Shown one piece after another: positions 11,201-17,739 of a DNA stretch of 34,244 nucleotides. The notes beneath the pieces are model-generated. The model was not told the origin of the DNA, made no database searches, and was given only the letters and a program-made list of their open reading frames with translations. Numbering within the stretch: the stretch's first letter is position 1; each line of letters opens with the position of its first letter. Position numbers and translations under genes: made by a program. Source of the DNA: Gemmatimonadota bacterium (GTDB taxonomy: Bacteria; Gemmatimonadota; Gemmatimonadetes; Gemmatimonadales; Gemmatimonadaceae); NCBI GenBank assembly GCA_021324635.1, contig JAJPIS010000124.1, forward strand, positions 1 to 34,244, given 5' to 3'.

Positions 11201-11961
11201 CGCCGCTCGGCAGCGCGTCCGAGACCGAGTGCACGATCGACTCGATCGCGCAGAGCTGGAGCGTGATCTCGGGCGTCGCGCCGGCCGACCGCGCCCATCG
11301 GGCCATGGCCTCGCTCAACGAGCACCTCGTGCGCGAGGACGCACGGCTCATCATGCTGCTCACGCCGCCCTTCGATCACACGCAGCACGATCCCGGCTAC
11401 ATCAAGGGGTACGTGCCGGGCGTGCGCGAGAACGGCGCGCAGTACACGCATGGCGCGCTCTGGGCGGTGCTCGCCACGGCGCTCATGGGGGACGGCGCGC
11501 GCGCGCTCGAGCTGTTCCAGATGCTCAATCCGCTGACGCACTCGGCGACGCCCGACGCGGTGGCGCGCTACAAGGTCGAGCCGTACGTGGTGGCGGCCGA
11601 TGTGTACACGGCGGCCGGGCATCTCGGCCGCGGCGGGTGGACGTGGTACACGGGCTCGGCCAGCTGGATGTACCGGGTCGGTCTCGAGGCGATTCTCGGG
11701 TTCACCAAGGAGGGCGACACGCTTCGGATGGACCCGTGTATCCCCCCCGAGTGGGAGGGGGCGTCACTGACGTACACGTTCGGCTCGGCGCGCTACCGGA
11801 TCGAGATCCGGAACCCGACCGGCATCAGCTGCGGCGTCCGCGCGGTCACGGTCGACGGCACGCTCGTGCTCACCGGCGCCGTGCCGCTGGTCGACGACGG
11901 GCGCGAGCACGAGGTCGTGGTCGAGCTCGGGGTGGTGTCGGCGCTCGCGCCGGTGGGCTAG
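2290..11961 (+). CDS. ndvB: Cyclic beta-1,2-glucan synthase (NdvB/ChvB type), unusually long
   Basis: A giant inner-membrane enzyme that polymerises UDP-glucose into beta-1,2-glucan, trims it and cyclises it; in proteobacteria the product is a periplasmic osmoregulated glucan. The visible order is: N-terminal helical region (to about 390); membrane segments (about 475-535); GT84 glycosyltransferase core with DSD (695-697) and HRWIRGDWQ (842-850); further membrane segments (about 885-1070); glycoamylase-like domain (about 1490-1755); first GT36/GH94 beta-sandwich (about 1780-1950); second beta-sandwich (about 2420-2700); GH94-type catalytic (alpha/alpha)6 domain with GSGDWNDG (2892-2899). At 3223 residues it is about 400 longer than the roughly 2800-residue family norm. 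The excess is mostly Ala/Pro/Ser/Gly linkers at about 393-436, 1325-1376 and 2296-2404, the last two with 12-bp DNA repeats. The start is a GTG with no clear ribosome site. Confidence 0.93.
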   Translation: MASVLPPARPRSLFARLFARPVGAAWRVGSGADAERFAGPIRGELLGAEGLAEHARALARQQRVVSASARPLARGGRPLLERLDDTRRILETARDTLAAAVERGADISPAGEWLLDNFYVIQEHLREIRASMPRGYYRELPKLAAGTLAGYPRVYELAISLIGNTEGHVELENVQLFVREFQRGATLTTGELWAVPTMLRLGLMENIRRMALRTVQRLEEVEAADRWAERLRESSDEGPAALATALAGFVSGHPTLTPTFVARFLQQLRTYQTNFTPLVWLEQWIAEDSLSAEDAIGRSNQRLAMTQVMMANSITSLRTIARLDWSAFVEGASAVEAVLRRDPTNDYPRMTFGTRDQYRHVIEDIAKGTGLEERDVAQRALELAQRAAAAGGPGTSATAAAARDGAAPPTSAPAPAAAPAAPAPVAPAVADPTTDRRPAHVGHYLVGEGRGLLEAVTRFRPPWRLRLHRRVLAHADSVYFGGIAVVTLALLAIAFRLVGPLGPVPQLLVLAFALVPANDIAINIIHQVLTVLLPPRVLPKLDFEESGIPADSSAVVVVPILLGNIEAVKEALEHLEVQFLANRDSHLQFALLSDFTDAPAATREGDGAILDAAVRGVQALNERYPAPAGHGDTFFLFHRHRLWNERQAAWLGWERKRGKLAQFNRYLRGGAREAFSVVVGDTRVLRNARYVVTLDSDTVLPRGAAATLVGAMAHPLNRAIYDPASGRVVAGYAILQPRIGITLTSANRSRFASIYSGHPGVDPYTTAVSDVYQDLYAEGSYTGKGIYDIDAFELATHGRFPENTLLSHDLIEGAYGRAALATDVELFDDFPTRYLTFTRRKHRWIRGDWQLLRWLGARVPGPDGPEPNRLSAISRWKIFDNLRRSVVEIAQLVLLVAGWLVLPGTARLWTFLALAGIASPWAFSLALALVRPPGGKSWRAYYRSVGRDAVTSAQQFALAVVFLPHQAVVSADAILRTLWRLFVTRRNLLEWQTASQVERVLGTGSPREVWRRMAPAVAVAAVIAVLVGLRAIFARGTSWAALHPVLYLEVTLPLIALWAASPHFANALSAPAVRRERRLSASERWTALRYALLHWRYFDRFVTAETQWLAPDNFQEDPAPVVAPRTSPTNIGLQLLGIVSAYDLGFLSCGAMIERLELVFRSLERMERFRGHFYNWYDLAELRVLEPQYISTVDSGNLAGHLLALKQACVAIGDDPVADGRVWDALSTSLTMAAEELRGAASSGAVDSPRQWQAVLEAAERVRAVLASLPQAAARSPATAAVAAGTDDAAAHVRSIEMLLDRLRAAERVLVDRGATQTPTGVVGASASASASAPASAPAGPASGASADAPIDGSLAAPAAPAAPAASDASEHPATAEHDIDAAAMRRAEESRAAIALAYTPAPATEPATAWLTWARALLERHLTELAAIGLATGPRLEGDGDRTVPAGAGGAVPSVTGRMPTLREAARTSGYAAEQLQRLHVLAERAEAYAMEMDFRFLFDSRRKIFAIGYQVGTSSLDASYYDLLASEARLASYVAIAKNDVPVEHWFRLGRSLTTAAGETALISWSGSMFEYLMPALVMESFPFTLLDQTYNGAVARQIAYARERGVPWGVSESAYNARDRNQVYQYRAFGVPDLALKRGLSRDLVVAPYATLLALAIEPHQAMRNLAALEGEGALGPFGFRDSVDYTRPVPGTRKAIVCAYMAHHIGMGLMALNNAINRQIWPRRFHADALVRSAELVLFERIPRRFETQEAQTGERDERPRRGGPAIEKPSARSVDTPHTPRPRLALLGHAPYTVMTTNGGGGYSRFNGIDVTRWRADGTLDQTGQWCYIKDVTSAGSAVPVTRTRLWSAAYQPVAAPPDWYRATFATDRATFQRRDADIETRLEVTVVPDDAAEVRRLTLTNHGSSTRELELTSYGEIVLAPHDADRQGAAFSSLFVETEWLPASAAILASRRPRSAAERPVWGVHVVAVGGGHGSAGRELVGTASCETDRARFLGRARGVRCPAALDDAADGPLSGTTGAVLDPVCAIRVRVRIGPGLSVRVAFTTLVAPDRDRAVELADRYHDSYSAQRALDLSWMQAQVELRELGISPADAALYQDIAGYLMYTTSAVRAPQRDLLAARRGQDALWAHGISGDYPILLAPVESTAGVPTVRELLAAHHYWRLKGVTVDLVLLNCYPPTYLQELQEALVTTVMGSTEASLLDKPGGVFIRRRDLMPPDDVAALRALASVEVPCDGGLRLAEILEVPEVAPDYPAVFVPRVQTANAIVTPSTLAAAAARNAVEGNGDTRQAAQSSTTGSTSAPASAPASAPTSGGAIGAASGPAAGMDGAVRRLAPVVTIGAGSAAGGGRSGDATNPPGTAGVGDGTDSRDGAAGDRGALAPARPGGAGGIDPPVLRTAGWAAGARAIAASAHPNGLGGLAADGAYEIVLRDDATTPAPWCNVIANERGGFVVSESGTGCTWVDSSYFYRLTPWRNDPVSDPCTDVLYLRDDETGEVWTVTPLPVRHASPYLVRHSPGSTEFRHTHAGIAATLTVGMAPTDPVRIAVLTIANETNHARRLTVTSYVEWVLGVAREVTRHHVRTTFDRETEALFAQNGFDPQFSGLVAFAALSEPVSGQTGDRREFLGRNGDYADPAALRRALLAEANGVGLDPCAALQCDVTLGPGETRTIVAILGAAQGQGAARQLVRAYKDRESARRALLAARAQWQTRLSTVTVRTPVPEFDALLNGWLLYQALSCRMWGRTAVYQSSGAYGFRDQLQDCCAFLYAEPGVARAHIVRSAGRQFKEGDVQHWWHPQTGQGVRTRFSDDLVWLPFVVDRYVTVTGDLGVLDERAPFLTTRTLEPQEQELYNRPDVSGEEGTVYEHCVRALDRATTVGPHGLPLIGSGDWNDGYNRVGIEGRGESVWLAWFLIATLHRFATHCDARGDAATAQDFRRKADAYAAAVEATAWDGHWYRRAYFDDGTPLGSASETECTIDSIAQSWSVISGVAPADRAHRAMASLNEHLVREDARLIMLLTPPFDHTQHDPGYIKGYVPGVRENGAQYTHGALWAVLATALMGDGARALELFQMLNPLTHSATPDAVARYKVEPYVVAADVYTAAGHLGRGGWTWYTGSASWMYRVGLEAILGFTKEGDTLRMDPCIPPEWEGASLTYTFGSARYRIEIRNPTGISCGVRAVTVDGTLVLTGAVPLVDDGREHEVVVELGVVSALAPVG
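6262..6309 (+). repeat. 12-bp coding tandem repeat in ndvB linker 2
   Basis: Four 12-bp units of the form GCCYCGGCSAGT encode the Ala-Ser-Ala-Ser/Ala-Pro-Ala-Ser linker between the membrane region and the glycoamylase domain. The unit keeps the reading frame, so copy-number change would alter linker length only. Confidence 0.8.
9204..9251 (+). repeat. 12-bp coding tandem repeat in ndvB linker 3
   Basis: Three units ending GTCGGCTCC plus a degenerate fourth encode Ser-Ala-Pro-Ala repeats at the start of the roughly 110-residue low-complexity linker between the two beta-sandwich domains. Confidence 0.8.
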
Positions 11962-12043
11962 TGCGCCTGTCTAGCGCGCCTGTCTAGCGCGCCTGTCTAG
12001 CGCGCCTGTCTAGCGCGCCTGCATCTAGTGCGCCTGCATCCAG
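11962..12043. repeat. Tandem 13/15-bp array carrying CTAG between convergent genes
   Basis: Four 13-bp units (Y/C)GCGCCTGTCTAG at 11962-12013 are followed by two 15-bp units with GCATC in place of GTC at 12014-12043. The last units overlap the final codons (MQAH-stop) of the minus-strand gene ending at 12025, so the array looks like repeated duplication of that gene end. Because the unit is 13 bp and contains the palindrome CTAG, stop codons occur in all three frames on both strands. Confidence 0.85.
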
Positions 12044-13524
12044 TGCAGCACGGCGTTCGTGACTGCCTGGAGCGCGGGGCTCTCGACTGTCCCGTTGAAC
12101 CCGTCGAGTCCGCGACCCCATTCCACGTCCCCGGCCGTGAACACGCCGGCCCCGCTCGGGGCGACGAAGAAGGTCGTGTAGTAGTACGGCGCGTACGGAA
12201 CCCCGAACTTGGGCGCGATCGGTGAACGGAAGAGCACCTGAAGATTCGGCGGTGACGATGTGTCGGGGACGATCCGGTCCCCCTCGATCCCGATCTGCTG
12301 CGGGATCTGGTCGCCCGGCTTGAGCCCGGCCGCCGCCAGGAACGCCGCCGCCTCGGGGCCGATCGCGGTGTCGCTCACCACCAGCGGCTGGAGCGGGAAG
12401 GTCTGCGTGCCGACGACGTACTCGACACCCATCAGGTGGTCCTCCGGGCGGTCCAGCGGCTGCCGGCGAAACTGGGTCGTCGTCAGGCTCTCGGCCGGTG
12501 CCCCCGGATCCGGGTCGAGCTTGTAGCAGGTGATCACATCACCGGGGCGCCCGGTGACCTGTCCGCTCGACAGCCGCACGTTCCAGTAGGCGTCGTTCCC
12601 CGACAGGAACGCGAGATGGGTGTGCTGGTCGTCCCGCATCCGCTGCACGACCGACCGCTCGTGAAAGGTCCAGTACTCATCGTGGCCGATGAACAACAGC
12701 CCTTTCGCCGGCTGCGGCAGCCCGCGCGAGACTTCGGTGAGGTCCACGTCCGACACGTACGTCACGTCGTAGCCGTTGCGCTCGAGGAAGCGCAGGTCGC
12801 GCAGGTCGTGGCTCTTGTAGTCGTCGAGGATGTAGCTCGCGCCCCCGTTGGCGGCGTACGGGCGCTCGAATGAGACGAAATGCCCGAGTGAGCCGCTGAC
12901 CTCACCGCTGTCCGTGGACTGGCCGGGCGTGTAGAGGCTCATCCCGCCGTAGGTGTTGTACGCCTGCCAGGAGAACTGCGCCACCACGGCCACGAACTGC
13001 GCCGGCCGGGTGTCCGTCAGCACGAACGGGTAGAAGGCGGACTTGCCGCTGTTGTCCGTCGCCTTGATCAGGTAGACGCCGCTGACCCAGTCGCTGCCGA
13101 CGGGGACACTCAGGGTCTTGGTCCATCGACAGACCACCGGGCCCGACTCGCTCGAGCAGGGCGGCTGCGCCGCTGCCGCCACGCCGCTCTGCGTCGCGAC
13201 GGCGTGGCCGCCCAGGCCACCATACCAGCCCATCCGGAAGATCGTGACGGTGACCGGTCCCTGCGTGGCATGGATGTAGATGTCGACCACGTCGCCATAC
13301 CGTGGCGCGTAGGGGCTCGCCCAGAGCGCCAGCTGCGTCTGCGGCGCGCGCTGGCCGACCGGGACGAACCACGAGCCGTCACCTGACTGGGCGTTGGCCT
13401 GCGCGACCGTGATCCGCGTGGACGGCGTCGTCGGGCCCGAGCTCGCGCAGGCCAATCCTCCGGCACCCGCCACGAGGATGCCCACCGCGGTCCAGACCAG
13501 TCGGAACTGTGATCCAGATCTCAT
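12025..13524 (-). CDS. Secreted N,N-dimethylformamidase large-subunit-like protein
   Basis: A 499-residue exported protein with the C-terminal fold of the N,N-dimethylformamidase large subunit. It begins with a signal sequence ending at GGLAC (Cys26), possibly a lipoprotein, although position -3 is Gly rather than Leu. Family-like blocks are GWYGGLGG, SGVYLIKATD, WQAYNTYGGMSLY, LERNGYDVTYVSDVDL, GHDEYWT, FLSGNDAYWNVRL, CYK and DHLMGVEY. True dimethylformamidase uses mononuclear iron and also needs a small subunit; none is seen here. Proteins with this domain are often annotated from the domain alone, so the substrate is unknown. The ATG at 13524 begins the signal peptide. A possible -10 (TAGACT) lies 12 nt upstream and no Shine-Dalgarno site is visible. 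The 3' end is embedded in the 13/15-bp array and converges with ndvB. Confidence 0.8.
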   Translation of the reverse strand: MRSGSQFRLVWTAVGILVAGAGGLACASSGPTTPSTRITVAQANAQSGDGSWFVPVGQRAPQTQLALWASPYAPRYGDVVDIYIHATQGPVTVTIFRMGWYGGLGGHAVATQSGVAAAAQPPCSSESGPVVCRWTKTLSVPVGSDWVSGVYLIKATDNSGKSAFYPFVLTDTRPAQFVAVVAQFSWQAYNTYGGMSLYTPGQSTDSGEVSGSLGHFVSFERPYAANGGASYILDDYKSHDLRDLRFLERNGYDVTYVSDVDLTEVSRGLPQPAKGLLFIGHDEYWTFHERSVVQRMRDDQHTHLAFLSGNDAYWNVRLSSGQVTGRPGDVITCYKLDPDPGAPAESLTTTQFRRQPLDRPEDHLMGVEYVVGTQTFPLQPLVVSDTAIGPEAAAFLAAAGLKPGDQIPQQIGIEGDRIVPDTSSPPNLQVLFRSPIAPKFGVPYAPYYYTTFFVAPSGAGVFTAGDVEWGRGLDGFNGTVESPALQAVTNAVLHWMQAH

Positions 13525-13606
13525 TTGGGAGGTGATAGTCTACTCCACACGGGTTCGGTTCCCCCGACAAGCAAGGCCGGGGCCACTGCGGAACGCGCCG
13601 AGCGCG

Positions 13607-13629
13607 CCGGCGCGCGCCGCGCGCGCCGG
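13607..13629 (-). terminator. GC-only hairpin after transketolase gene
   Basis: CCGGCGCGCG and its exact complement flank CCG, giving a perfect 10-bp stem with a 3-nt loop. It lies 67 nt past the tkt stop and about 80 nt before the next gene on the same strand. There is no U-tract, so termination is only possible, for example Rho-assisted. Confidence 0.35.
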
Positions 13630-13695
13630 GTTGCGTCCCGATGTTGATCGCGTATCGGATCCGATCTGTGACGCGGCCTGAACGTCGAGTGAGCG

Positions 13696-15771
13696 CTACC
13701 GGACGAGCGACCGCGCCGCCTCGACCACGTGATCCACGGTGAGCCCCAGCTCCGTGTAGATCCGCTGGAACGGCGCCGACGCGCCGAAGCGCTCGAGCCC
13801 GATCACGATGCCGTCGGCCCCGATCCACCGGTACCACGACATCGGATGCGCCGCCTCGACGGCGATCCGGGGCACTCCGGGCGGAAGCACCGCCCGCTGG
13901 TACTCCGCCGACTCCCGTGCGAACAGCTCAAGGCTCGGCGCGCTCACCACGCGCGCCCGCACACCGGCCGCCGCCAACCGCTCCTGCGCACCGAGGATGA
14001 GCGCCAGCTCCGAGCCGCTCGCCAGCAGCACCACCTGCGGCGGCCCGCCGGCCGCGTCCCCCAGGACGTACGCCCCCTGGGCGACGCCACTGGCGCTCGC
14101 GAACCGCGTGCGGTCGATGAAGACGAGCTTCTGCCGGCTGAGCACGAGCGCAATCGGTCCGTCCTCGTGCTGTATCGCGACCCGCCACGCCTCCGCCACC
14201 TCGTTGGCGTCTCCGGGGCGCAGGACGGTCATGTTCGGGATGCAGCGAAGCGCCGACAACTGCTCGATCGGCTGGTGCGTCGGCCCGTCCTCGCCCAACC
14301 CGATCGAGTCGTGCGTGTAGATGTAGATGACGTGCTGCTCCATCAGGGCCGCGAGGCGGATGGGGGGCCGCATGTAGTCGGAGAAGATCAGAAAGGTCCC
14401 GCCGAACGGGATCGTGCCACCGTGCACCGCGAGCCCGTTGAGGATGGCGCCCATGCCGTGCTCGCGAATCCCGAAATGGATGTAGCGTCCGGCGAAGTCG
14501 CTCGGGGCGAAGTTGCGGATCCCGGCGAGGGCCGTGTTGTTGGACCCGGTGAGGTCCGCCGAGCCGCCCACGAGCTCCGGGACGCGCCCCGCGATGGCGT
14601 TGAGCACCGTGCCCGAGGCCGCACGGCTCGCGACATTGCCATTCTCCGCCGTGAAGGTCGGGATGTCGGCGTCCCAATCGGCCGGAAGCTCGCCGCGCAG
14701 CCGCCGCTCCAGCTCCGCGGCTGCCGTCGGGTAGGCCGACTGATAGGCCGCGAACCGCATCTGCCACTCCTCGTGCGCCGCCCGTCCGCGCGGCTGCGCC
14801 TCGCGCCAGCGGGCGATCGCCTCGTCGGGGACGAAGAACGGCTCCGTCCAGGGCCACCGCAGGGTCTTCCGGCTCTGAGCGACCGCCTCGACGCCGAGTG
14901 CCTCGCCGTGCGCCTTGGCTGAATCCTGCTTCGGGCTGCCGTAGCCGATGTGCGTTCGGCAGATGATGAGCGATGGCCGGCTCGTCTCCGCCCTGGCGGC
15001 GCGGATCGCCGCGTCGACGCCATCGAGATCGTTCACATCGGGCACGTGCTGCACGTGCCACCCGTAGGCCTCGAACCGCTCGCCGACGTTGTCGCTGAAG
15101 GTGAGATCGGTCGAGCCGTCGATGGTGATGTGGTTGTCGTCGTAGAAGCCGACCAACTTGCCGAGCTGGAAATGGCCGGCGAAGGAGGCCGCCTCGTGCG
15201 ACACCCCCTCCATGAGATCGCCATCGCTACAGATGAAGTACGTGTGGTGATCGATGATCCGATGCCCCGGTCGGTTGAACACGGCCGCCAGGTGGGCCTC
15301 GGCGACCGCCATCCCGACGGCGTTGCCCACGCCCTGACCGAGCGGCCCGGTGGTCGTCTCGATGCCGGGCGTCTCCCCGTACTCGGGATGCCCCGGCGTG
15401 CGGCTCCCCCATTGCCGGAACTGCTTGATGTCGTCGAGCGAGAGATCGTACCCCGAGAGGTAGAGCGCCGCGTACAGGAGCATGCTCGCGTGTCCCGCCG
15501 AGAGCACGAAGCGGTCGCGGTCGGGCCACATCGGGTCTGCCGGGTCGTGCTTGAGATGCCGCGTGTACAGCAGATACGCGAGCGGCGCGAGCGCCATCGG
15601 CGTCCCCGGGTGCCCCGAATCCGCCTTCTGGACGGCATCCATGGCGAGGATGCGCACGGCGTTGATCGCGACCAGATCGAGGTCGCCGGCCGGCGGGATC
15701 GGCGGTGGGGAGGCGGATGCGGAGGCAGGGGTCGGCTGGGCGCGTGTGGCGCCCTGGGCGGCGGTGTCCAT
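13696..15771 (-). CDS. tkt: Transketolase
   Basis: Thiamine-diphosphate enzyme moving two-carbon ketol units between sugar phosphates in the pentose phosphate pathway or a Calvin-type cycle, in the cytoplasm. The 691-residue length is close to normal. The ThDP-binding block CSDGDLMEG (181-189) with Asn213 in YDDN is present, as are His54 in DSGHPG, His94 in LSAGH, GPLGQG (142-147) and the pyrimidine-domain IREHGM containing the catalytic Glu. An Ala/Pro/Ser-rich extension of about 28 residues precedes the usual N-terminus. The ATG at 15771 has no ribosome site, but TATCTT sits 6 nt upstream, suggesting a leaderless mRNA. It is not tightly linked to other sugar-phosphate genes, though the nearby malyl-CoA lyase and hydroxyacid dehydrogenase also serve central carbon metabolism. 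Confidence 0.96.
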   Translation of the reverse strand: MDTAAQGATRAQPTPASASASPPPIPPAGDLDLVAINAVRILAMDAVQKADSGHPGTPMALAPLAYLLYTRHLKHDPADPMWPDRDRFVLSAGHASMLLYAALYLSGYDLSLDDIKQFRQWGSRTPGHPEYGETPGIETTTGPLGQGVGNAVGMAVAEAHLAAVFNRPGHRIIDHHTYFICSDGDLMEGVSHEAASFAGHFQLGKLVGFYDDNHITIDGSTDLTFSDNVGERFEAYGWHVQHVPDVNDLDGVDAAIRAARAETSRPSLIICRTHIGYGSPKQDSAKAHGEALGVEAVAQSRKTLRWPWTEPFFVPDEAIARWREAQPRGRAAHEEWQMRFAAYQSAYPTAAAELERRLRGELPADWDADIPTFTAENGNVASRAASGTVLNAIAGRVPELVGGSADLTGSNNTALAGIRNFAPSDFAGRYIHFGIREHGMGAILNGLAVHGGTIPFGGTFLIFSDYMRPPIRLAALMEQHVIYIYTHDSIGLGEDGPTHQPIEQLSALRCIPNMTVLRPGDANEVAEAWRVAIQHEDGPIALVLSRQKLVFIDRTRFASASGVAQGAYVLGDAAGGPPQVVLLASGSELALILGAQERLAAAGVRARVVSAPSLELFARESAEYQRAVLPPGVPRIAVEAAHPMSWYRWIGADGIVIGLERFGASAPFQRIYTELGLTVDHVVEAARSLVR

Positions 15772-15777
15772 GCCCGG

Positions 15778-15783
15778 AAGATA
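15778..15783 (-). promoter_or_regulatory. Likely -10 box of tkt, leaderless start
   Basis: TATCTT on the minus strand ends 6 nt before the tkt ATG. At the usual -10 to +1 distance transcription would begin on or next to the A of the start codon. No -35 element is obvious. Confidence 0.4.
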
Positions 15784-15845
15784 CCCGCGGCCGCCGCAGG
15801 GCCCATAGCGGATTGTCTACCGTTGTGCCCGGTCGGGCGACGGGG

Positions 15846-16679
15846 TCAGTCGCAGGTCACGACGTCGTCGGGTACGGGGCGCGGGTCCGGCGCCGCGGGA
15901 TCGCCCGCGGGGACGGCGCCGTGGGCGAGGAGACACTGCATGCCGGGCGCGCGGCGGAAGGTCGCGCGCGCGCGCCACCCGTCGGCGGTCGCGGCCGTGA
16001 CGGTCACCGACACGTCCGGGTCCCAGACGAACGGGTCGAGCGCGCCGAGGTCCGCCGTGTACCGCCGGTGCACGGCACGATACCGGGTCTCGCTGCGCCG
16101 GAGCGCGCGCAGCGCGTAGGTCATGTAGCTCCGCCCCGCGGCGTCCCATTCGGCCGGCGCCGTGTACCCATCACCATCGCAGGAGACTTCCGCTTCCGGG
16201 TACACCTTCTGCTCGGCCGCCGTCGCCGGCCGCTCCGGCGGCTCGATCGCCCCGACCCAGACGACGCAACTGTGTGTCACGGTCGCGGTGCCGAGCTCCG
16301 CCCGAGCCGCCCAGCCACCGGGCTCCGCGTGCGTGATCTCCACGACCACGCCCGCGTCCGGATGGAACATCGGGAGCAGCGCGGCCTCCGAGGCATACGT
16401 GCGGCGGCCCCGCCAGTAGACCTCCTGCGCGGCAACGAGACGGCGGAGCGTCGCGCGCGCGCGCTGCACCGCCTGGCGCGGTGCCATGTCCTGGGCCACG
16501 GTGATGGCCCCGGACGCCGCCGGCTCGACCGGCCTGGCGACCGCCTGTGACTGGGCGCCCGCGACGTGCGATGCCGCGGAGAGGGTGAGTGCGAGGCCGG
16601 CGGCCGCCGCGACCGGCGGGCGCCAAGGGGCGCGGGCCCGACAGGCCCATCCCCGGGGCGCGGTCCCACGTGTGGTCAT
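15846..16679 (-). CDS. Secreted protein with two type IV pilin head-like modules
   Basis: A 277-residue protein with a signal peptide (hydrophobic stretch about 22-40, likely cleavage after AGA at 42). Two similar modules follow, at about 79-143 and 191-254. Each has LRR, an aromatic-rich helix ending in a Tyr (RRTY, RRYT), a Leu-rich turn, a Val/Thr strand, a GW-A-RA strand and a Cys in the last strand (Cys138, Cys249), then a GA end. This resembles the globular C-terminal part of type IV pilins, but the prepilin cleavage site and N-terminal helix are absent. Further Cys at 167 and 276. The ATG at 16679 was chosen over an upstream TTG at 16685; neither has a clear ribosome site. No function is assigned; pilus-interacting or envelope protein is a guess. 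Confidence 0.75.
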   Translation of the reverse strand: MTTRGTAPRGWACRARAPWRPPVAAAAGLALTLSAASHVAGAQSQAVARPVEPAASGAITVAQDMAPRQAVQRARATLRRLVAAQEVYWRGRRTYASEAALLPMFHPDAGVVVEITHAEPGGWAARAELGTATVTHSCVVWVGAIEPPERPATAAEQKVYPEAEVSCDGDGYTAPAEWDAAGRSYMTYALRALRRSETRYRAVHRRYTADLGALDPFVWDPDVSVTVTAATADGWRARATFRRAPGMQCLLAHGAVPAGDPAAPDPRPVPDDVVTCD

Positions 16680-16740
16680 ACCCAACAGAGTCCCCCGCCG
16701 GGGCGGAGGTAACGGGGCCGGCGCGCGGGCACCCTCGCCG

Positions 16741-17739
16741 TCAGGCGACGCGGTCGCGCGGACGGGTACCGCCGAAAAAGGCGGTCAGATTGGCGAGGGC
16801 ACGCTCGCCCATGGCGACGCGCGACTCGACGGTCGCGCTGCCCAGGTGCGGCAGCAGCACGAGATTGGGGAGCTCGAGCATCTCCCGCCGCGGACGCGGC
16901 TCGTCGGCGAACACGTCCAGGGCGGCACCGGCGATCGTTCCCGAGCGGAGAGCGGCGATGAGGGCCGTCTCATCGACGATGTCGCCGCGCGCAGTGTTGA
17001 CGAGGCAGGCGTGCCGCGGCATGCACGCGAGGCGCTCGGCGTCGATCAGGTGCCGAGTCTCGGGACTGGACGGCACGTGCAGCGAGACGAAGTCGCTCTC
17101 GCGGAGCACGGCCTCGACCGACGTGCGGGGCGACGCGCCCGCCGCCTTGGCCTCGCCGATCGGCACCGGCGGGTCGTAGTAGACCACACGCATGCCGAAC
17201 CCGTCGTGCGCACGCCGCGCGACGGCGCGGCCGATGCGCCCCATGCCGAGGATGCCCAGGGTCTTGCCGCTGACGCGCGTGCCCAGGAGGTATGTGGGGT
17301 GCCACCCGGTCCAGCGGCCCTGACGAAGCTCGTCCACGCCCTCCCCCAGCCGCCGGGCCACCATGAGCAGCAGCGCGAGCGTGAGGTCCGCCGTGTCGTC
17401 GGTCAACACATCCGGCGTGTTCGTCACCACGACGCCATGCGCCCGCGCGGCGTCGACGGCGATGTTGTCGTAGCCGGCCCCGTAGTTGGCGATGATCGCC
17501 GCCCGGCGCCCGGGCGCACCGATGATGTCCGCCGTCACCCGGTCGCTCACCGTCGGCACGAGCGCGTCGGCGGTTCGCAGCGCCTCACGGAGCTGCTCGG
17601 GGGTGAACGGCCGGTCGGACTCGTTGAGCCGGACGTCGAACAGCTCGGCCGCGTGCCGCTCGACGGCGCTCGGCAGCCGCCGGGTGATGACGACGCTGGG
17701 GCGCGGGCCCGCCGAGCCGCTATCGGCCGGACGTGACAA
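16741..17739 (-). CDS. D-2-hydroxyacid dehydrogenase (glyoxylate/hydroxypyruvate reductase type)
   Basis: NAD(P)H-dependent reductase of 2-oxoacids such as glyoxylate and hydroxypyruvate, cytoplasmic. The 332-residue protein has the family signature: NYGAGYDNI (85-93), the Rossmann motif LGMGRIG (164-170), the catalytic residues Arg251 (NTARGD), Glu280 (ADEP) and His298 (LPHLGSAT). Its length is typical. The start is read as TTG at 17739, overlapping the last 20 bp of the malyl-CoA lyase gene upstream; no better start is seen and translational coupling is likely. The pairing suggests that glyoxylate released by the lyase is reduced here. The exact substrate (glyoxylate, hydroxypyruvate or another 2-oxoacid) and NADH/NADPH preference cannot be decided from sequence. 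Confidence 0.92.
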   Translation of the reverse strand: MSRPADSGSAGPRPSVVITRRLPSAVERHAAELFDVRLNESDRPFTPEQLREALRTADALVPTVSDRVTADIIGAPGRRAAIIANYGAGYDNIAVDAARAHGVVVTNTPDVLTDDTADLTLALLLMVARRLGEGVDELRQGRWTGWHPTYLLGTRVSGKTLGILGMGRIGRAVARRAHDGFGMRVVYYDPPVPIGEAKAAGASPRTSVEAVLRESDFVSLHVPSSPETRHLIDAERLACMPRHACLVNTARGDIVDETALIAALRSGTIAGAALDVFADEPRPRREMLELPNLVLLPHLGSATVESRVAMGERALANLTAFFGGTRPRDRVA

